A stretch of 64,000 nucleotides of DNA from NCBI RefSeq assembly GCF_009769735.1, contig NZ_WSRO01000002.1, forward strand, positions 5,592,001-5,656,000, given 5' to 3'. Made by a program: the position numbers and the translations under genes. The stretch's first letter is position 1. Every line of letters begins with the position of its first letter. The DNA comes from Streptomyces sp. BA2. Lineage in GTDB: Bacteria; Actinomycetota; Actinomycetes; Streptomycetales; Streptomycetaceae. This document shows positions 55,364-64,000 of this stretch, piece by piece. The notes under the pieces are model-generated. The model worked only from the letters and a program-made list of their open reading frames with translations. It was not told the origin of the DNA and did no database searches.

Positions 55364-57865
55364 ATGAGCAGCCTCTTTGATGACAGCTTCCTGGCGGACC
55401 TCAAGCCCTCGCGGGCTTCGGAGGAAGAGCCCCCGCCGCCGCCCGAGGACAGTGCTCCGGAGTCCGTTCCGGATGATCTGTTCGACGGGAAGTTCGACGC
55501 GCCCGTGCCCCGGGACGCGCACTACCGCGGCGGCGCCCCGCGCCCCGTGCTCGACCCGGCTGCCCTGCTAGACGGGCTGAACGAGAACCAGCGCGCGGCC
55601 GTCGTGCACGCGGACTCCCCGCTGCTCATCGTCGCGGGCGCAGGCTCCGGCAAGACCCGGGTCCTGACGCACCGCATCGCGTATCTCCTGGCCGAGCGGC
55701 ATGTGCACCCGGGACAGATCCTGGCGATCACGTTCACGAACAAGGCCGCGGGCGAGATGAAGGAGCGCGTCGAGCAGCTCGTCGGACCGCGGGCCAACGC
55801 GATGTGGGTGTCGACGTTCCACAGCGCGTGCGTGCGCATACTGCGCCGCGAGTCGAAGACGATCGGCTTCACCTCCTCCTTCTCGATCTACGACGCCGCC
55901 GACTCCAAGCGGCTGATGGCGCTGGTCTGCCGCGATCTGGACATCGACCCGAAGAAGTTCCCGCCGAAGTCCTTCAGCGCCAAGATCTCGAACCTGAAGA
56001 ACGAGCTGATCGACGAGGAGACCTTCGCGGGCCAGGCCGCCGACGGCTTCGAGAGGACGCTCGCCCAGGCGTACGCGATGTACCAGTCGCGGCTGCGCGA
56101 GGCGAACGCCCTCGACTTCGACGACCTGATCATGACGACGGTCAACATGTTCCGCGCGTTCCCGGACGTCGCCGCGCACTACCGCCGCCGCTTCCGCCAC
56201 GTGATGGTCGATGAGTACCAGGACACCAACCACGCCCAGTACGCCCTGGTGCGCGAGCTGGTCGGCCCCTCCGGAGGCGAGGGTGACGACCCCGCCGAGC
56301 TGTGTGTCGTGGGTGACGCGGACCAGTCGATCTACGCCTTCCGCGGCGCCACGATCCGCAACATCCTCCAGTTCGAGGAGGACTACCCCGACGCGACCAC
56401 GATCCTCCTGGAGCAGAACTACCGCTCCACGCAGACGATCCTGACCGCGGCCAACGCCGTCATCGAGCGCAACGAAAGCCGCCGCCCCAAGAACCTGTGG
56501 ACCAACGCGGGCGCGGGCGCGGGCATCATCGGCTATGTCGCCGACACCGAGCACGACGAGGCGCAGTTCGTCGCCGACGAGATCGACCGGCTCACCGACG
56601 CGGGGGACGCGAAGGCGGGAGACGTCGCGATCTTCTACCGGACGAACGCGCAGTCCCGTGTCTTCGAAGAGATCTTCATCCGCGTCGGCCTGCCCTACAA
56701 GGTCGTCGGCGGCGTCCGCTTCTACGAGCGCAAGGAGGTCCGGGACGTCCTCGCGTATCTGCGGGTGCTCGCCAACCCCGAGGACTCCGTCCCGCTGCGG
56801 CGCATTCTGAACGTACCCAAGAGGGGCATCGGCGACCGCGCGGAGGCGATGATCGACGCGCTCTCGCAGCGAGAGAAGATCTCCTTCCCGCAGGCGCTGA
56901 AGCGCGTCGACGAGGCGTACGGAATGGCGGCCCGCTCGGCGAACGCCGTCAAGCGTTTCAACGTGCTGATGGAAGAGCTGCGGACCATCGTCGAGTCCGG
57001 CGCGGGTCCCGCCGTCGTCCTGGAGGCCGTGCTCGAACGGACCGGGTATCTCGCCGAGCTGCAGGCCTCGACCGATCCGCAGGACGAGACGCGCATCGAG
57101 AACCTCCAGGAACTCGCCGCCGTGGCCCTGGAGTTCGAGCAGGACAGCGGTGAGGCGGGCTCCGAGGACGACAGTGAGGATGCGGGCGAAGGCGCGGCCA
57201 CAGGTGTGTCCGGCACGCTCTCCGAGTTCCTGGAGCGGGTCGCGCTCGTCGCGGACTCGGACCAGATCCCGGACGAAGAGGACGACGGCTCCGGAGTCAT
57301 CACACTGATGACGCTGCACACCGCCAAGGGCCTGGAGTTCCCCGTCGTCTTCCTGACCGGCATGGAGGACGGCGTCTTCCCGCACATGCGCTCCCTCGGC
57401 CAGGTCAAGGAGCTGGAGGAGGAGCGCCGCCTGGCGTACGTGGGCATCACGCGCGCACGGGAGCGCCTCTACCTGACACGGTCCTCGATGCGCAGCGCCT
57501 GGGGACAGCCTTCGTACAACCCGCCGTCGCGCTTCCTGGAGGAGATCCCGGAGACCCACCTGGACTGGAAGCGGAAGGGTTCCGTCGGCGCACCGGCATC
57601 TTCCGGGCCCGCGGCCTCGATCGCCTCCTCCCTGTCGTCGTCGCGCTCGCGCGGCGGGGGCGCGCAGGGCTTCGCCACGCGCCGTGCCTCGGAGAAGCCG
57701 GTGGTCGCGCTGGCGGTCGGGGACCGGGTCACGCACGACCAGTTCGGCCTCGGCACCGTGGTCGGAGTGAAGGGGACGGGCGCGAACGCCGAGGCGACGG
57801 TGGACTTCGGAGAGCCGAAGCCGAAGCGGCTCCTGCTGCGGTACGCGCCGGTGGAGAAGCTGTAA
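55364..57865 (+). CDS. pcrA: ATP-dependent DNA helicase PcrA/UvrD1
   Basis: 833-aa SF1A 3'-5' helicase for repair and replication-conflict resolution. The Q motif LNENQRAAV, Walker A GAGSGKTR, TFTNKAAGEMK, DEYQDTN, GDADQSIYAFRGA, QNYRST, LMTLHTAKGLEFPVVF and VGITRARERLYLT are intact. The C-terminal Tudor-like domain (DRVTHDQFGLGTVVG), which binds RNA polymerase, is present. An acidic Pro-rich N-terminal tail of 60 residues is extra. ATG start. Confidence 0.96.
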   Translation: MSSLFDDSFLADLKPSRASEEEPPPPPEDSAPESVPDDLFDGKFDAPVPRDAHYRGGAPRPVLDPAALLDGLNENQRAAVVHADSPLLIVAGAGSGKTRVLTHRIAYLLAERHVHPGQILAITFTNKAAGEMKERVEQLVGPRANAMWVSTFHSACVRILRRESKTIGFTSSFSIYDAADSKRLMALVCRDLDIDPKKFPPKSFSAKISNLKNELIDEETFAGQAADGFERTLAQAYAMYQSRLREANALDFDDLIMTTVNMFRAFPDVAAHYRRRFRHVMVDEYQDTNHAQYALVRELVGPSGGEGDDPAELCVVGDADQSIYAFRGATIRNILQFEEDYPDATTILLEQNYRSTQTILTAANAVIERNESRRPKNLWTNAGAGAGIIGYVADTEHDEAQFVADEIDRLTDAGDAKAGDVAIFYRTNAQSRVFEEIFIRVGLPYKVVGGVRFYERKEVRDVLAYLRVLANPEDSVPLRRILNVPKRGIGDRAEAMIDALSQREKISFPQALKRVDEAYGMAARSANAVKRFNVLMEELRTIVESGAGPAVVLEAVLERTGYLAELQASTDPQDETRIENLQELAAVALEFEQDSGEAGSEDDSEDAGEGAATGVSGTLSEFLERVALVADSDQIPDEEDDGSGVITLMTLHTAKGLEFPVVFLTGMEDGVFPHMRSLGQVKELEEERRLAYVGITRARERLYLTRSSMRSAWGQPSYNPPSRFLEEIPETHLDWKRKGSVGAPASSGPAASIASSLSSSRSRGGGAQGFATRRASEKPVVALAVGDRVTHDQFGLGTVVGVKGTGANAEATVDFGEPKPKRLLLRYAPVEKL

Positions 57866-57886
57866 CGCCGCGGGCGGCGGCGGGAG

Positions 57887-59524
57887 TTACGTCGGGTCGA
57901 GGCCGTGGCTGCGCAGCCACGGCAGCGGGTCGATCGCCGAGCCGCCGCCGGGGCGCACCTCGAAGTGCAGGTGCGGTCCTGTGGAATTGCCGGAGTTCCC
58001 GGAGAAGGCGATGGGATCGCCTGCCTTGACGGGGCCGCTGGAGACCTTGTGCGTGGAGAGGTGGCAGTACCACGTCTCCGTGCCGTCCTTGGCGGTCACG
58101 ATCGCCATGTTGCCGTAGGCGCTGTTCCACTTCGTGGAAACCGTGCCGTCGGTGGCGGCGAGCACCTCTGTGCCGTACGACACCGGGAAGTCGATTCCGG
58201 AGTGCGCGGACATCCAGTTGATGCCGGCCTGTCCGTAGTACGCGCTCAGACCGTGCTGCTTCACCGGAAGCGAGAACTTGGGGCGCAGGCGCTCCTTGCG
58301 CGCGGCTTCCTCGGCGGCCTTCTTCTCGGCGGCGACCTTCTCCGCCTTGAGGTCGATGCGCTCCTGGGTACGGCTCGCGCGGTCGGCGAAGTCACCGGCG
58401 TCCGCGGAGAGGTTCGCCAGCTGCGTGTCGAGCTTGTTGTTGGCGGCCGATGGCTGCACCGACGTGGCGTCCGGGGCCGATGCCGCCTGCGGCTCCTTCT
58501 CGTCGCCGCCGCCGAAGTCGCCCACGGAGGCGGCGGCGATGCCCGCGACACCCATCACGCAGGCGGAGGGCACGGCGACGGTGAAGAGCGCGGAGCGCTT
58601 GGCGGGGGAGCGGCGGCGGGCCCGCGAGCGGGAGCCGTGCGTACGGTCCCTGACCGGCGGCTCGTCGTCACCCGCGGCTCCCCGGCGGCTCGGCTCGACC
58701 GGGCCGAGCGCATCGGCGGGAGCCTCGTCGGGGGTGAACTCGTGCTCGGCGGGGGTCGGTTGGGCGTAGGCCTCGGGGGAGTGAGCCTCGGAGGCGTAGG
58801 ACCCGGTGTCGTAAGGCGAATGCTCGTACGTTTCGGGCGTCTCGTACGTGTCGGGCGCTCCGGGCGTGTCCTGAGCCTCGTACGCGCCGTGCGCCTCGTG
58901 CGCCTCATGTGTCTCGGGGGTGTCGTACGCCTCGAGCGTCTCCGTGGCCCCGTACGTCATGTCCTGGCCGCCGGAATTCCACGCGGTCGCGTCGTACGCG
59001 CCGGTGTCGAAGGCCTGGGTCTCCCACTGGCCGGTCTGCTGCGGCTGGTGCTGCGGCTGGTGCTGCGGCTGGTTCCAGGCGGTGGCGTCCCAGTGGCCTG
59101 TGGTGTCAGGGCCCGGCTGCGCGGGAATGTCGGCGGAGAGGTGCTGATAACCGCCGGTCGACCACATGGCGCTGGTGTCGTAACTGCCGGTCTCGTAACC
59201 ACTGGTGTCGTACGCGGCTTGGTGCTGCGCGGCGTACGGGTCGTAGTTCAGCGTCTGCTGCGTCCCCGTGGTGGACCACTGGCCGGTGTCGTACGAACTG
59301 CCGGGCATGTCGCCGAAGAGCGGGTCGGACGCGAAGCTTCCGGTGTCGGGGCCGGCCGTCGCATAGCTGCCTGTGGTGTCGAAGCTTCCGGTGGAGTAGC
59401 CGTCGTATCCGGTGTAGGCGCCGTGCTCGGTGCTCTGCGGGTCGTACGCCGCGTAGGGCGCATAGTCGGCGGGTGCCGAGGCCGGGGGTGTCGAGCTCCC
59501 CGACGGGTGACGGTCGTTCACCAA
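57887..59524 (-). CDS. M23 (LytM) peptidase with long Tyr-rich cytoplasmic N-terminus
   Basis: 545-aa type II membrane protein. The first ~300 residues are disordered and rich in Tyr, Ser, Thr, Asp and Gly with recurring YDTGSY-like units. A basic stop-transfer stretch and helix (about 310-336, FTVAVPSACVMGVAGI) follow, then a coiled coil and the LytM domain. Zinc ligands: His in HSGIDFPVSYG and HLHF in GPHLHFEVR. It likely cleaves or remodels peptidoglycan from the membrane. GTG start after AAAGAGAAG. Confidence 0.92.
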   Translation of the reverse strand: MVNDRHPSGSSTPPASAPADYAPYAAYDPQSTEHGAYTGYDGYSTGSFDTTGSYATAGPDTGSFASDPLFGDMPGSSYDTGQWSTTGTQQTLNYDPYAAQHQAAYDTSGYETGSYDTSAMWSTGGYQHLSADIPAQPGPDTTGHWDATAWNQPQHQPQHQPQQTGQWETQAFDTGAYDATAWNSGGQDMTYGATETLEAYDTPETHEAHEAHGAYEAQDTPGAPDTYETPETYEHSPYDTGSYASEAHSPEAYAQPTPAEHEFTPDEAPADALGPVEPSRRGAAGDDEPPVRDRTHGSRSRARRRSPAKRSALFTVAVPSACVMGVAGIAAASVGDFGGGDEKEPQAASAPDATSVQPSAANNKLDTQLANLSADAGDFADRASRTQERIDLKAEKVAAEKKAAEEAARKERLRPKFSLPVKQHGLSAYYGQAGINWMSAHSGIDFPVSYGTEVLAATDGTVSTKWNSAYGNMAIVTAKDGTETWYCHLSTHKVSSGPVKAGDPIAFSGNSGNSTGPHLHFEVRPGGGSAIDPLPWLRSHGLDPT

Positions 59525-59727
59525 CTTCTCTTTCGCCTCGGCAGCAGGGGCAGAGCAGTGCGGCGACTGTACCCGGCGGTATGCGGGCGCGACAATCTTC
59601 GGCAGGTTTCACGCTCTCAGGAAACGGGCATTCGGCCGCCTTTCGGCGGACTGCGGGCACAGCTTTGGCCCTGCGTTCGAGCTCCGTTCGACAAATTGCC
59701 TTCGCTGCGGGGTGCGGGAGCTGCTCC

Positions 59728-60588
59728 TCAGGCCACGGTCAGACCGTTCTCGGTGCCTGTCGCGGGGGTCCCCGTCCCCGGTGTTGCCAGATCGAGGGCC
59801 TCACGGATTCCGGCGGCGACCGCGGGGTGCACCGGCAGGGCGAGATGACCGATACCGGAGACACGTACGTTCTGTGCGATCAGATCGGGGTGGTTGACGC
59901 AGGCCGTCTCGAGAGGGGCCATCAGCTGGTCAAGATCGCTCCAGAAGCTCACGAAGCGGGTCCGGCAGCCCGGGGCGGGCTCGCGCAGCTCCTCGATCAC
60001 GTCCGATCCGGGACGCATCTGGCGCACGATCGGGTGCGCGTCGGCCAGCGGCACGACCCGCGTTCCCTCGTGTGGGGTACCGAGGGTGACCAGTGTGCGG
60101 ACGCGCTCGTCGCCGCCGAGGCGCTGCGCGTAATAGCGGGCTATGAGGCCGCCGAGGCTGTGCCCGACGATGTCCACCTGGTGGTGGCCGGTGCGCTCGC
60201 AGATCTCCTCTATGTGGCGGCCGAGCAGCTCGGCGGCGGTGCGGATGTCGCAGGTGAGGGGGGAGTAGTTGAGGGACTCCACGTGCTGGCCGCCGTGCTG
60301 GGCCAGGGAGCGGCGCAGGAGGACGAAGACCGAGCGGTTGTCGATGAAGCCGTGCAGGAGGACGACCGGCGGCCGGCTCTCCGCGGGGAGCCTGGGGGCG
60401 TCGGGAGACGGCAGTTGCTCGGCGATCCTGCGTTCCTGGGCGATGCCCGAGGGGTAGAGGAGGAGATGGCCGGCGAGGATCGCCACCTCCAGTGCGGTCG
60501 CCTTCAGCAGAGCCACGGAGAGCCCCGCCAGTCTGGCGGGCAGCTGGAAGCAGGGCGGGCGAAAGGGCAGGACCCTCGTGATGGTCAT
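59728..60588 (-). CDS. alpha/beta hydrolase, lipase-like
   Basis: 286-aa hydrolase. VVLLHGFIDNRSVF forms the oxyanion region, the nucleophile elbow is GHSLGG, TLGTPHEGT is lipase-typical, and GIGHLALPVHP supplies the catalytic His. The N-terminal hydrophobic segment (about 20-45) suggests membrane association. ATG 60588 has GGGAGG 6 nt upstream; a GTG further up is weaker. Substrate unknown; triacylglycerol or ester lipids are likely. Confidence 0.9.
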   Translation of the reverse strand: MTITRVLPFRPPCFQLPARLAGLSVALLKATALEVAILAGHLLLYPSGIAQERRIAEQLPSPDAPRLPAESRPPVVLLHGFIDNRSVFVLLRRSLAQHGGQHVESLNYSPLTCDIRTAAELLGRHIEEICERTGHHQVDIVGHSLGGLIARYYAQRLGGDERVRTLVTLGTPHEGTRVVPLADAHPIVRQMRPGSDVIEELREPAPGCRTRFVSFWSDLDQLMAPLETACVNHPDLIAQNVRVSGIGHLALPVHPAVAAGIREALDLATPGTGTPATGTENGLTVA

Positions 60589-60992
60589 GGTCGACCTCCC
60601 GGTCGGCACGCGGGAGGACGGCTCTGTCCCCCGTGTGCCCGTAGTGGGGAGGCGTGAGCGAGGTCGTACGGCGGTGCGTGGTCAGCGCCGATGGCGCCCC
60701 GCATACCGGCGCGATCGCCGATGTGTCGCGTCACCACGGCGTGCGGCTGACGGCGCGGTGACACGGCGACCTCGTTGCGGCTCCCCTTGCGCCGTCCCGG
60801 AGGCGGTCCTAATGCCGCTGGATACGGGAGTGGCGCGCAGCGAACGTGTCCCTTTGTGTGATTTCCCCCTCGCTCTCCACCGTGAAACTGCCGGGTGCGA
60901 GATGCTGGGGATAACGTTCGTTCACTTCCCCGGCCGGTGCGGCACGGGGTGCCAGTGCTTGGACAGATGGATATCGGTACATGGAGGCAGTG
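60589..60992. other. divergent intergenic region, lipase/icmB
   Basis: 404 bp. I see no coding frame with a ribosome-binding site here other than the two flanking starts, and no hairpin strong enough to call. An AT-richer part (about 60838-60925) is the likeliest promoter zone for icmB. Confidence 0.5.
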
Positions 60993-61409
60993 ATGGGTGT
61001 GGCAGCCGGTCCGATCCGCGTGGTGGTGGCCAAACCGGGTCTCGACGGTCATGATCGCGGAGCCAAGGTGATCGCGAGGGCACTGCGTGACGCGGGTATG
61101 GAGGTCATCTACACCGGCCTGCACCAGACGCCCGAGCAGGTGGTGGACACCGCGATCCAGGAGGACGCCGACGCGATCGGACTGTCCATCCTCTCCGGCG
61201 CCCACAACACGCTCTTCGCGCGCGTGATCGAGCTGCTCAAGGAGCGCGACGCGGAGGACATCAAGGTCTTTGGCGGCGGCATCATCCCCGAGGCGGACAT
61301 CGCGCCGCTCAAGGAGAAGGGTGTCGCGGAGATCTTCACTCCCGGGGCGACGACGGCATCGATCGTGGACTGGGTCCGGGCGAACGTCCGCCAGCCGGCC
61401 GGGGCCTGA
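60993..61409 (+). CDS. icmB: cobalamin-binding small subunit of isobutyryl-CoA mutase (IcmB)
   Basis: 138-aa standalone B12-binding domain. DxHxxG is D18-G-H20-D-R-G23, followed by SILSGAHN and the GGGIIPE loop, so cobalamin is bound base-off, His-on. It matches IcmB of Streptomyces, which pairs with IcmA encoded elsewhere to interconvert isobutyryl- and n-butyryl-CoA. ATG 60993 has GGAGG 5 nt upstream; ATG 60981 would place the Shine-Dalgarno inside the gene. Confidence 0.88.
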   Translation: MGVAAGPIRVVVAKPGLDGHDRGAKVIARALRDAGMEVIYTGLHQTPEQVVDTAIQEDADAIGLSILSGAHNTLFARVIELLKERDAEDIKVFGGGIIPEADIAPLKEKGVAEIFTPGATTASIVDWVRANVRQPAGA

Positions 61410-61474
61410 CGGGCGCCGGTTCGCGGAGGGGGCGGTGAAGGTTTCTGGCCGCCTCGGCTGCTTGATGGGGGTGC

Positions 61475-63151
61475 TCAAGATGACGGCACCTCCGTCACTT
61501 CCGGTGCCGCGCCCGGCTCTCCGGGCTCCGCACCCAGCTCCGCCCGCATCGCCGCGCGTAGACGCAACGTACTGACCAGGCGCTGGAAGGCCTCCGACCA
61601 GTAGCCGCCCGCGCCGGGGGACGCGTCCTCCGGCTCGTCCGGTATCGCGGTCAGTACGTCGAGACGGACCGCCTCCGCCGGGTCCAGGCAGCGCTCGGCC
61701 AGGCCCATCACCCCGCTGAAGCTCCAGGGGTAACTCCCGGCGTCCCGCGCGATGTTCAGCGCATCCACGACCGCCCGGCCCAGCGGCTCCGACCAGGGCA
61801 GCGCGCACACGCCGAGCAGCTGGAACGCCTCGGACAGGCCGTGCGTCGCGATGAACCCCGCGACCCAGTCCGCCCGCTCCCCGGCAGGCAGCGCGGCGAG
61901 GAGCTTCGCGCGCTCGGCGAGCGAAGCCGCGCCGGGTCCCGCCGCATCGGGGGACGAGGGAACCCCGAGCAGTGCCCGGGACCAGACCGCGTCGCGCTGC
62001 CGCACGGCCGCGCGGCACCACGCGGCGTGCAGCTCGCTCTGCCAGTCGTCGGCCACGGGAAGCGCCACGATCTCGGCGGGCGTACGGCCGCCGAGCCGCT
62101 CCGGCCAGGTGCCGAGCGGGGCCGCCTCCACCAACTGGCCCAGCCACCAGGAGCGTTCGCCCCGGCCGGCCGGCGGCTTCGGGGTGACGCCGTCGCGCTC
62201 CATGCCCGCGTCGCACTCGTGCGGCGCCTCGACCGTGAGCGTCGGCATGCTCTTCGTGCCCTGCGCGTGGTCGATGGCCACGCAGGACGCTGCCCGGTCC
62301 GCCATCCGCGCGGCGAGCGCGGACGAGGGGAGTGCGGAGAGGAGCTCGGCCGCCGTGGCGCGGACGTTGCGGCTGCGGTCGGTGAGGGCCTGCTCCAGGA
62401 ACGGCTCGTCGGCGTCGCGCAGGTGGGTGCGCAGGGAGTCGAGGAACATCAGGCGGTCCTCCGCCCGCTCCGTGCTCCAGGTGGAGGCGAGCAGGTCCCG
62501 TGCGGCGGCCGGGTCATGGGACCGCACCGCGCCGAGCAGGGCGACGCGCTCGGCGAACAAGCCCTCTTCCCAGAGCTGTTGGACCTGCCTCGTGTCCTCC
62601 GGGGCGGGCAGGGCCACGCCACCGCCCGGAGTGGAGCGGAGTGCGAACTTCCAGTCCGGGTTGAGCCGCGCGAGCCACAGGGCCCGCGGGCCCGCGAAGG
62701 CGAGGGCCTGCGGCCTGAGATCCGTGCGCCCGCGGGCCGCGTTCAGGAGGGCCGGAAGCAGCTCGGGCGGTGCCGCGAAGCCGCGGTCGTTGGCCAACGC
62801 CAGCCATTGGGGCAGCAGTTCCATCAGGTCGGGCACCGCTCCCCGGCGGCCTCCGCTGCTCGCGCCGGGGTGATTGGTCAGCAGCGTGGCGAGCCTGCGC
62901 CGCGCCGAGGGCGGCACCAGGGGCCTGGGGTCGTCCGCCGCGGGCTCGGGGGGTGCGGCGGCGGGCGCGGGGGTCAGCCCGGCTCTGCGCCGCACGGTCT
63001 GCACCGCGGCCGCGTCAAGGAGGGCGGTCGGCGCGTCCTTGTCCTGGGTGCGTACGGGGGGCGTGCGACGGTCGGTGCCGAGGAGCGCGGCGGTGACCAG
63101 GTCTTCCCAGGGGGTGACGGTCGCTTCGGTGAGTGCGGTGGTGCCGGTCAT
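61475..63151 (-). CDS. DUF5691 family protein
   Basis: 558-aa protein, helical and Ala/Leu-rich with HEAT-like repeats in the middle (for example DEPFLEQALTDRSRNVRATA). It begins EDLVTAALLGTDRRTPP, the family signature. In Actinobacteria it is encoded with a SWIM-domain protein, a MoxR-type AAA ATPase, DUF5682 and a VWA protein; only the SWIM neighbour reaches this window. Biochemical function unknown. ATG 63151 after GGAGAGGAG. Confidence 0.87.
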   Translation of the reverse strand: MTGTTALTEATVTPWEDLVTAALLGTDRRTPPVRTQDKDAPTALLDAAAVQTVRRRAGLTPAPAAAPPEPAADDPRPLVPPSARRRLATLLTNHPGASSGGRRGAVPDLMELLPQWLALANDRGFAAPPELLPALLNAARGRTDLRPQALAFAGPRALWLARLNPDWKFALRSTPGGGVALPAPEDTRQVQQLWEEGLFAERVALLGAVRSHDPAAARDLLASTWSTERAEDRLMFLDSLRTHLRDADEPFLEQALTDRSRNVRATAAELLSALPSSALAARMADRAASCVAIDHAQGTKSMPTLTVEAPHECDAGMERDGVTPKPPAGRGERSWWLGQLVEAAPLGTWPERLGGRTPAEIVALPVADDWQSELHAAWCRAAVRQRDAVWSRALLGVPSSPDAAGPGAASLAERAKLLAALPAGERADWVAGFIATHGLSEAFQLLGVCALPWSEPLGRAVVDALNIARDAGSYPWSFSGVMGLAERCLDPAEAVRLDVLTAIPDEPEDASPGAGGYWSEAFQRLVSTLRLRAAMRAELGAEPGEPGAAPEVTEVPSS

Positions 63152-63400
63152 GTGGACTCCTCTCCCGGACGGGTTCTCTCCGGCTCTATCCGGTGTCGCC
63201 GGTCTCGCCGATCCTTCGGGTCCTTCAGGTCCTTCGGGTGCTTCGGTCCCTCGGGTCCTTCAGGTCTCTCGCGTTCTTCGTCTGGATCTGCTTCCTTGGA
63301 TGTGCCGTCCTGGGGCTGTCGGAGGGCGTTGCGGTGCTGCGGCATTACGGGGACCCGCTGTGTGCCGAGCGGGCCCGGCGGCGGTGCCGCCCCGTGATGG

Positions 63401-64000
63401 TCAGCACAGGGCCACTGCCTCTCCCGCTCCGCGTGGCCAGGCCGTCAGAGGGGTGAAGCCCTCGTGGCCACACTCGCCGAAGACCGTCACCGGAGCGCCT
63501 CCAGAGAGTGCCAACAACCGCCACAGGCCCGCTTGAGACACCGTGGAAGCGGTGATGGGCAGGGCCATGTCGCCTCCCGCGTCCGCCAGTTGCCAGCTGT
63601 CGGGGGAGGGCCCCGGGTGTGGGGTCGGTATGACTTCGCTCAGCGTCACCGGCCAGGAATCCAGCCAGGGGTCCTGCCGAAGCACCTCGCCGTAGCGGCG
63701 CGCGGCCTCTTCCGTTCGTACGCCCGGCGGCCGGGTGGCCGTCGGCGTGGGAGCGCCGAATTGCTCGCCCAGGTCGGCCCGCGACTGCCCGGCGCCCGGA
63801 TACGAGGTCAGCTCGGCGTCCAGCGCGAGGCCCACCGGCAGCGCGAGCGCGGGTGCGCGGCCCGCGGCTCCGTACGACAGGAGCAGGGCCGTCCGCCCGG
63901 ACTCCGCGCCGTACAGCCATATCCGGCGGGTGGTGAGCTTGCTGTCCGCTCTGTCGTACTGCGCGAGCACCAGCCAGTCGTCACGCACCGGAGGGCCCTC
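63401..64000 (-). CDS. C-terminal part of SWIM-type zinc-finger family protein (truncated by window)
   Basis: The frame is open to the window edge and ends at 63401, giving about 199 C-terminal residues. WLVLAQYDRADSKLTTRRIWLYG, LLLSYGAAGRAP and ECGHEGFTPLTAWP resemble the C-terminus of the SWIM-domain proteins that accompany DUF5691. The zinc finger itself lies outside. The 249-bp gap to the next gene (63152-63400) is low-complexity (repeated GGGTCCTTC) with no convincing gene. Confidence 0.75.
   Translation of the reverse strand, partial: EGPPVRDDWLVLAQYDRADSKLTTRRIWLYGAESGRTALLLSYGAAGRAPALALPVGLALDAELTSYPGAGQSRADLGEQFGAPTPTATRPPGVRTEEAARRYGEVLRQDPWLDSWPVTLSEVIPTPHPGPSPDSWQLADAGGDMALPITASTVSQAGLWRLLALSGGAPVTVFGECGHEGFTPLTAWPRGAGEAVALC

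Noticed and set aside
63148..63345. 65-codon frame overlapping the DUF5691 start by 4 bp
   Set aside because: The product is a charged repeat (PEGPEGPKHPKD type) from simple-sequence DNA; the DUF5691 gene has its own Shine-Dalgarno, so coupling is not needed.

Overview
The window is a high-GC, gene-dense chromosomal segment from a Streptomyces. The evidence is the codon bias, the developmental pair whiD-bldM, a sigma-BldN-type promoter, Wbl, NlpC/P60 and LAXTG-anchored proteins, and a gene order that, from memory, follows the core of Streptomyces coelicolor around SCO4747-SCO4801. The block tsaE-tsaB-rimI-tsaD-groES-groEL1-whiB-type gene-sigD-type gene-guaB-guaB3-GMC oxidoreductase-guaA also matches the order I recall from Mycobacterium tuberculosis. 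No prophage, insertion sequence, CRISPR array, tRNA, rRNA or biosynthetic cluster was seen.

Layout. 1-4745: a hydrolase fragment, then the t6A tRNA-modification genes tsaE, tsaB and tsaD with rimI. Interspersed are a small ORF behind an iron-box-like palindrome and a secreted protein resembling an L,D-transpeptidase without its cysteine. 4746-6954: gene remnants, then a DGPF/YCII gene and an ECF42 sigma factor behind an ECF42-type promoter. 7005-9527: a methyltransferase and two lipoprotein genes. 9544-11837: groES-groEL1 behind two CIRCE elements. 12039-16832: an SDR enzyme, a MOSC protein, a LysR regulator, whiD, bldM and a SigD/ShbA-type sigma factor. 16985-23078: guaB, guaB3, a nucleotide-sugar dehydrogenase homologue without its cysteine, and glpD.

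23525-34282 is a five-gene cluster of membrane Ser/Thr kinases. Its second member is a degenerate pseudokinase with a roughly 390-residue insertion in the activation segment and a TTA (bldA) codon. 34457-40652: gabD2, a GMC oxidoreductase with a four-cysteine cluster, a sortase-E-type surface protein and two small envelope proteins. 40716-43687: a 39-nt poly-G tract, a chorismate mutase preceded by what reads as a Phe/Tyr leader-peptide attenuator, and guaA. 43749-51852: assorted enzymes and membrane proteins, then a divergent PspC/LiaF-like protein with a PspC histidine kinase and response regulator. 51931-61409 is rich in wall enzymes: two NlpC/P60 hydrolases, one behind a c-di-AMP (ydaO) riboswitch with a TTG start, and an M23 peptidase with a long Tyr-rich cytoplasmic tail. 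It also holds pcrA, a lipase and icmB. 61475-64000: a DUF5691 protein and the end of a probable SWIM-type protein.

Themes. Many genes concern the cell envelope and its surveillance (kinases, LiaFSR-like module, c-di-AMP-controlled hydrolase, LytM, sortase substrate) beside sporulation regulators and guanine-nucleotide synthesis (guaB, guaB3, guaA). At least three proteins keep a recognisable enzyme fold but have lost catalytic residues.
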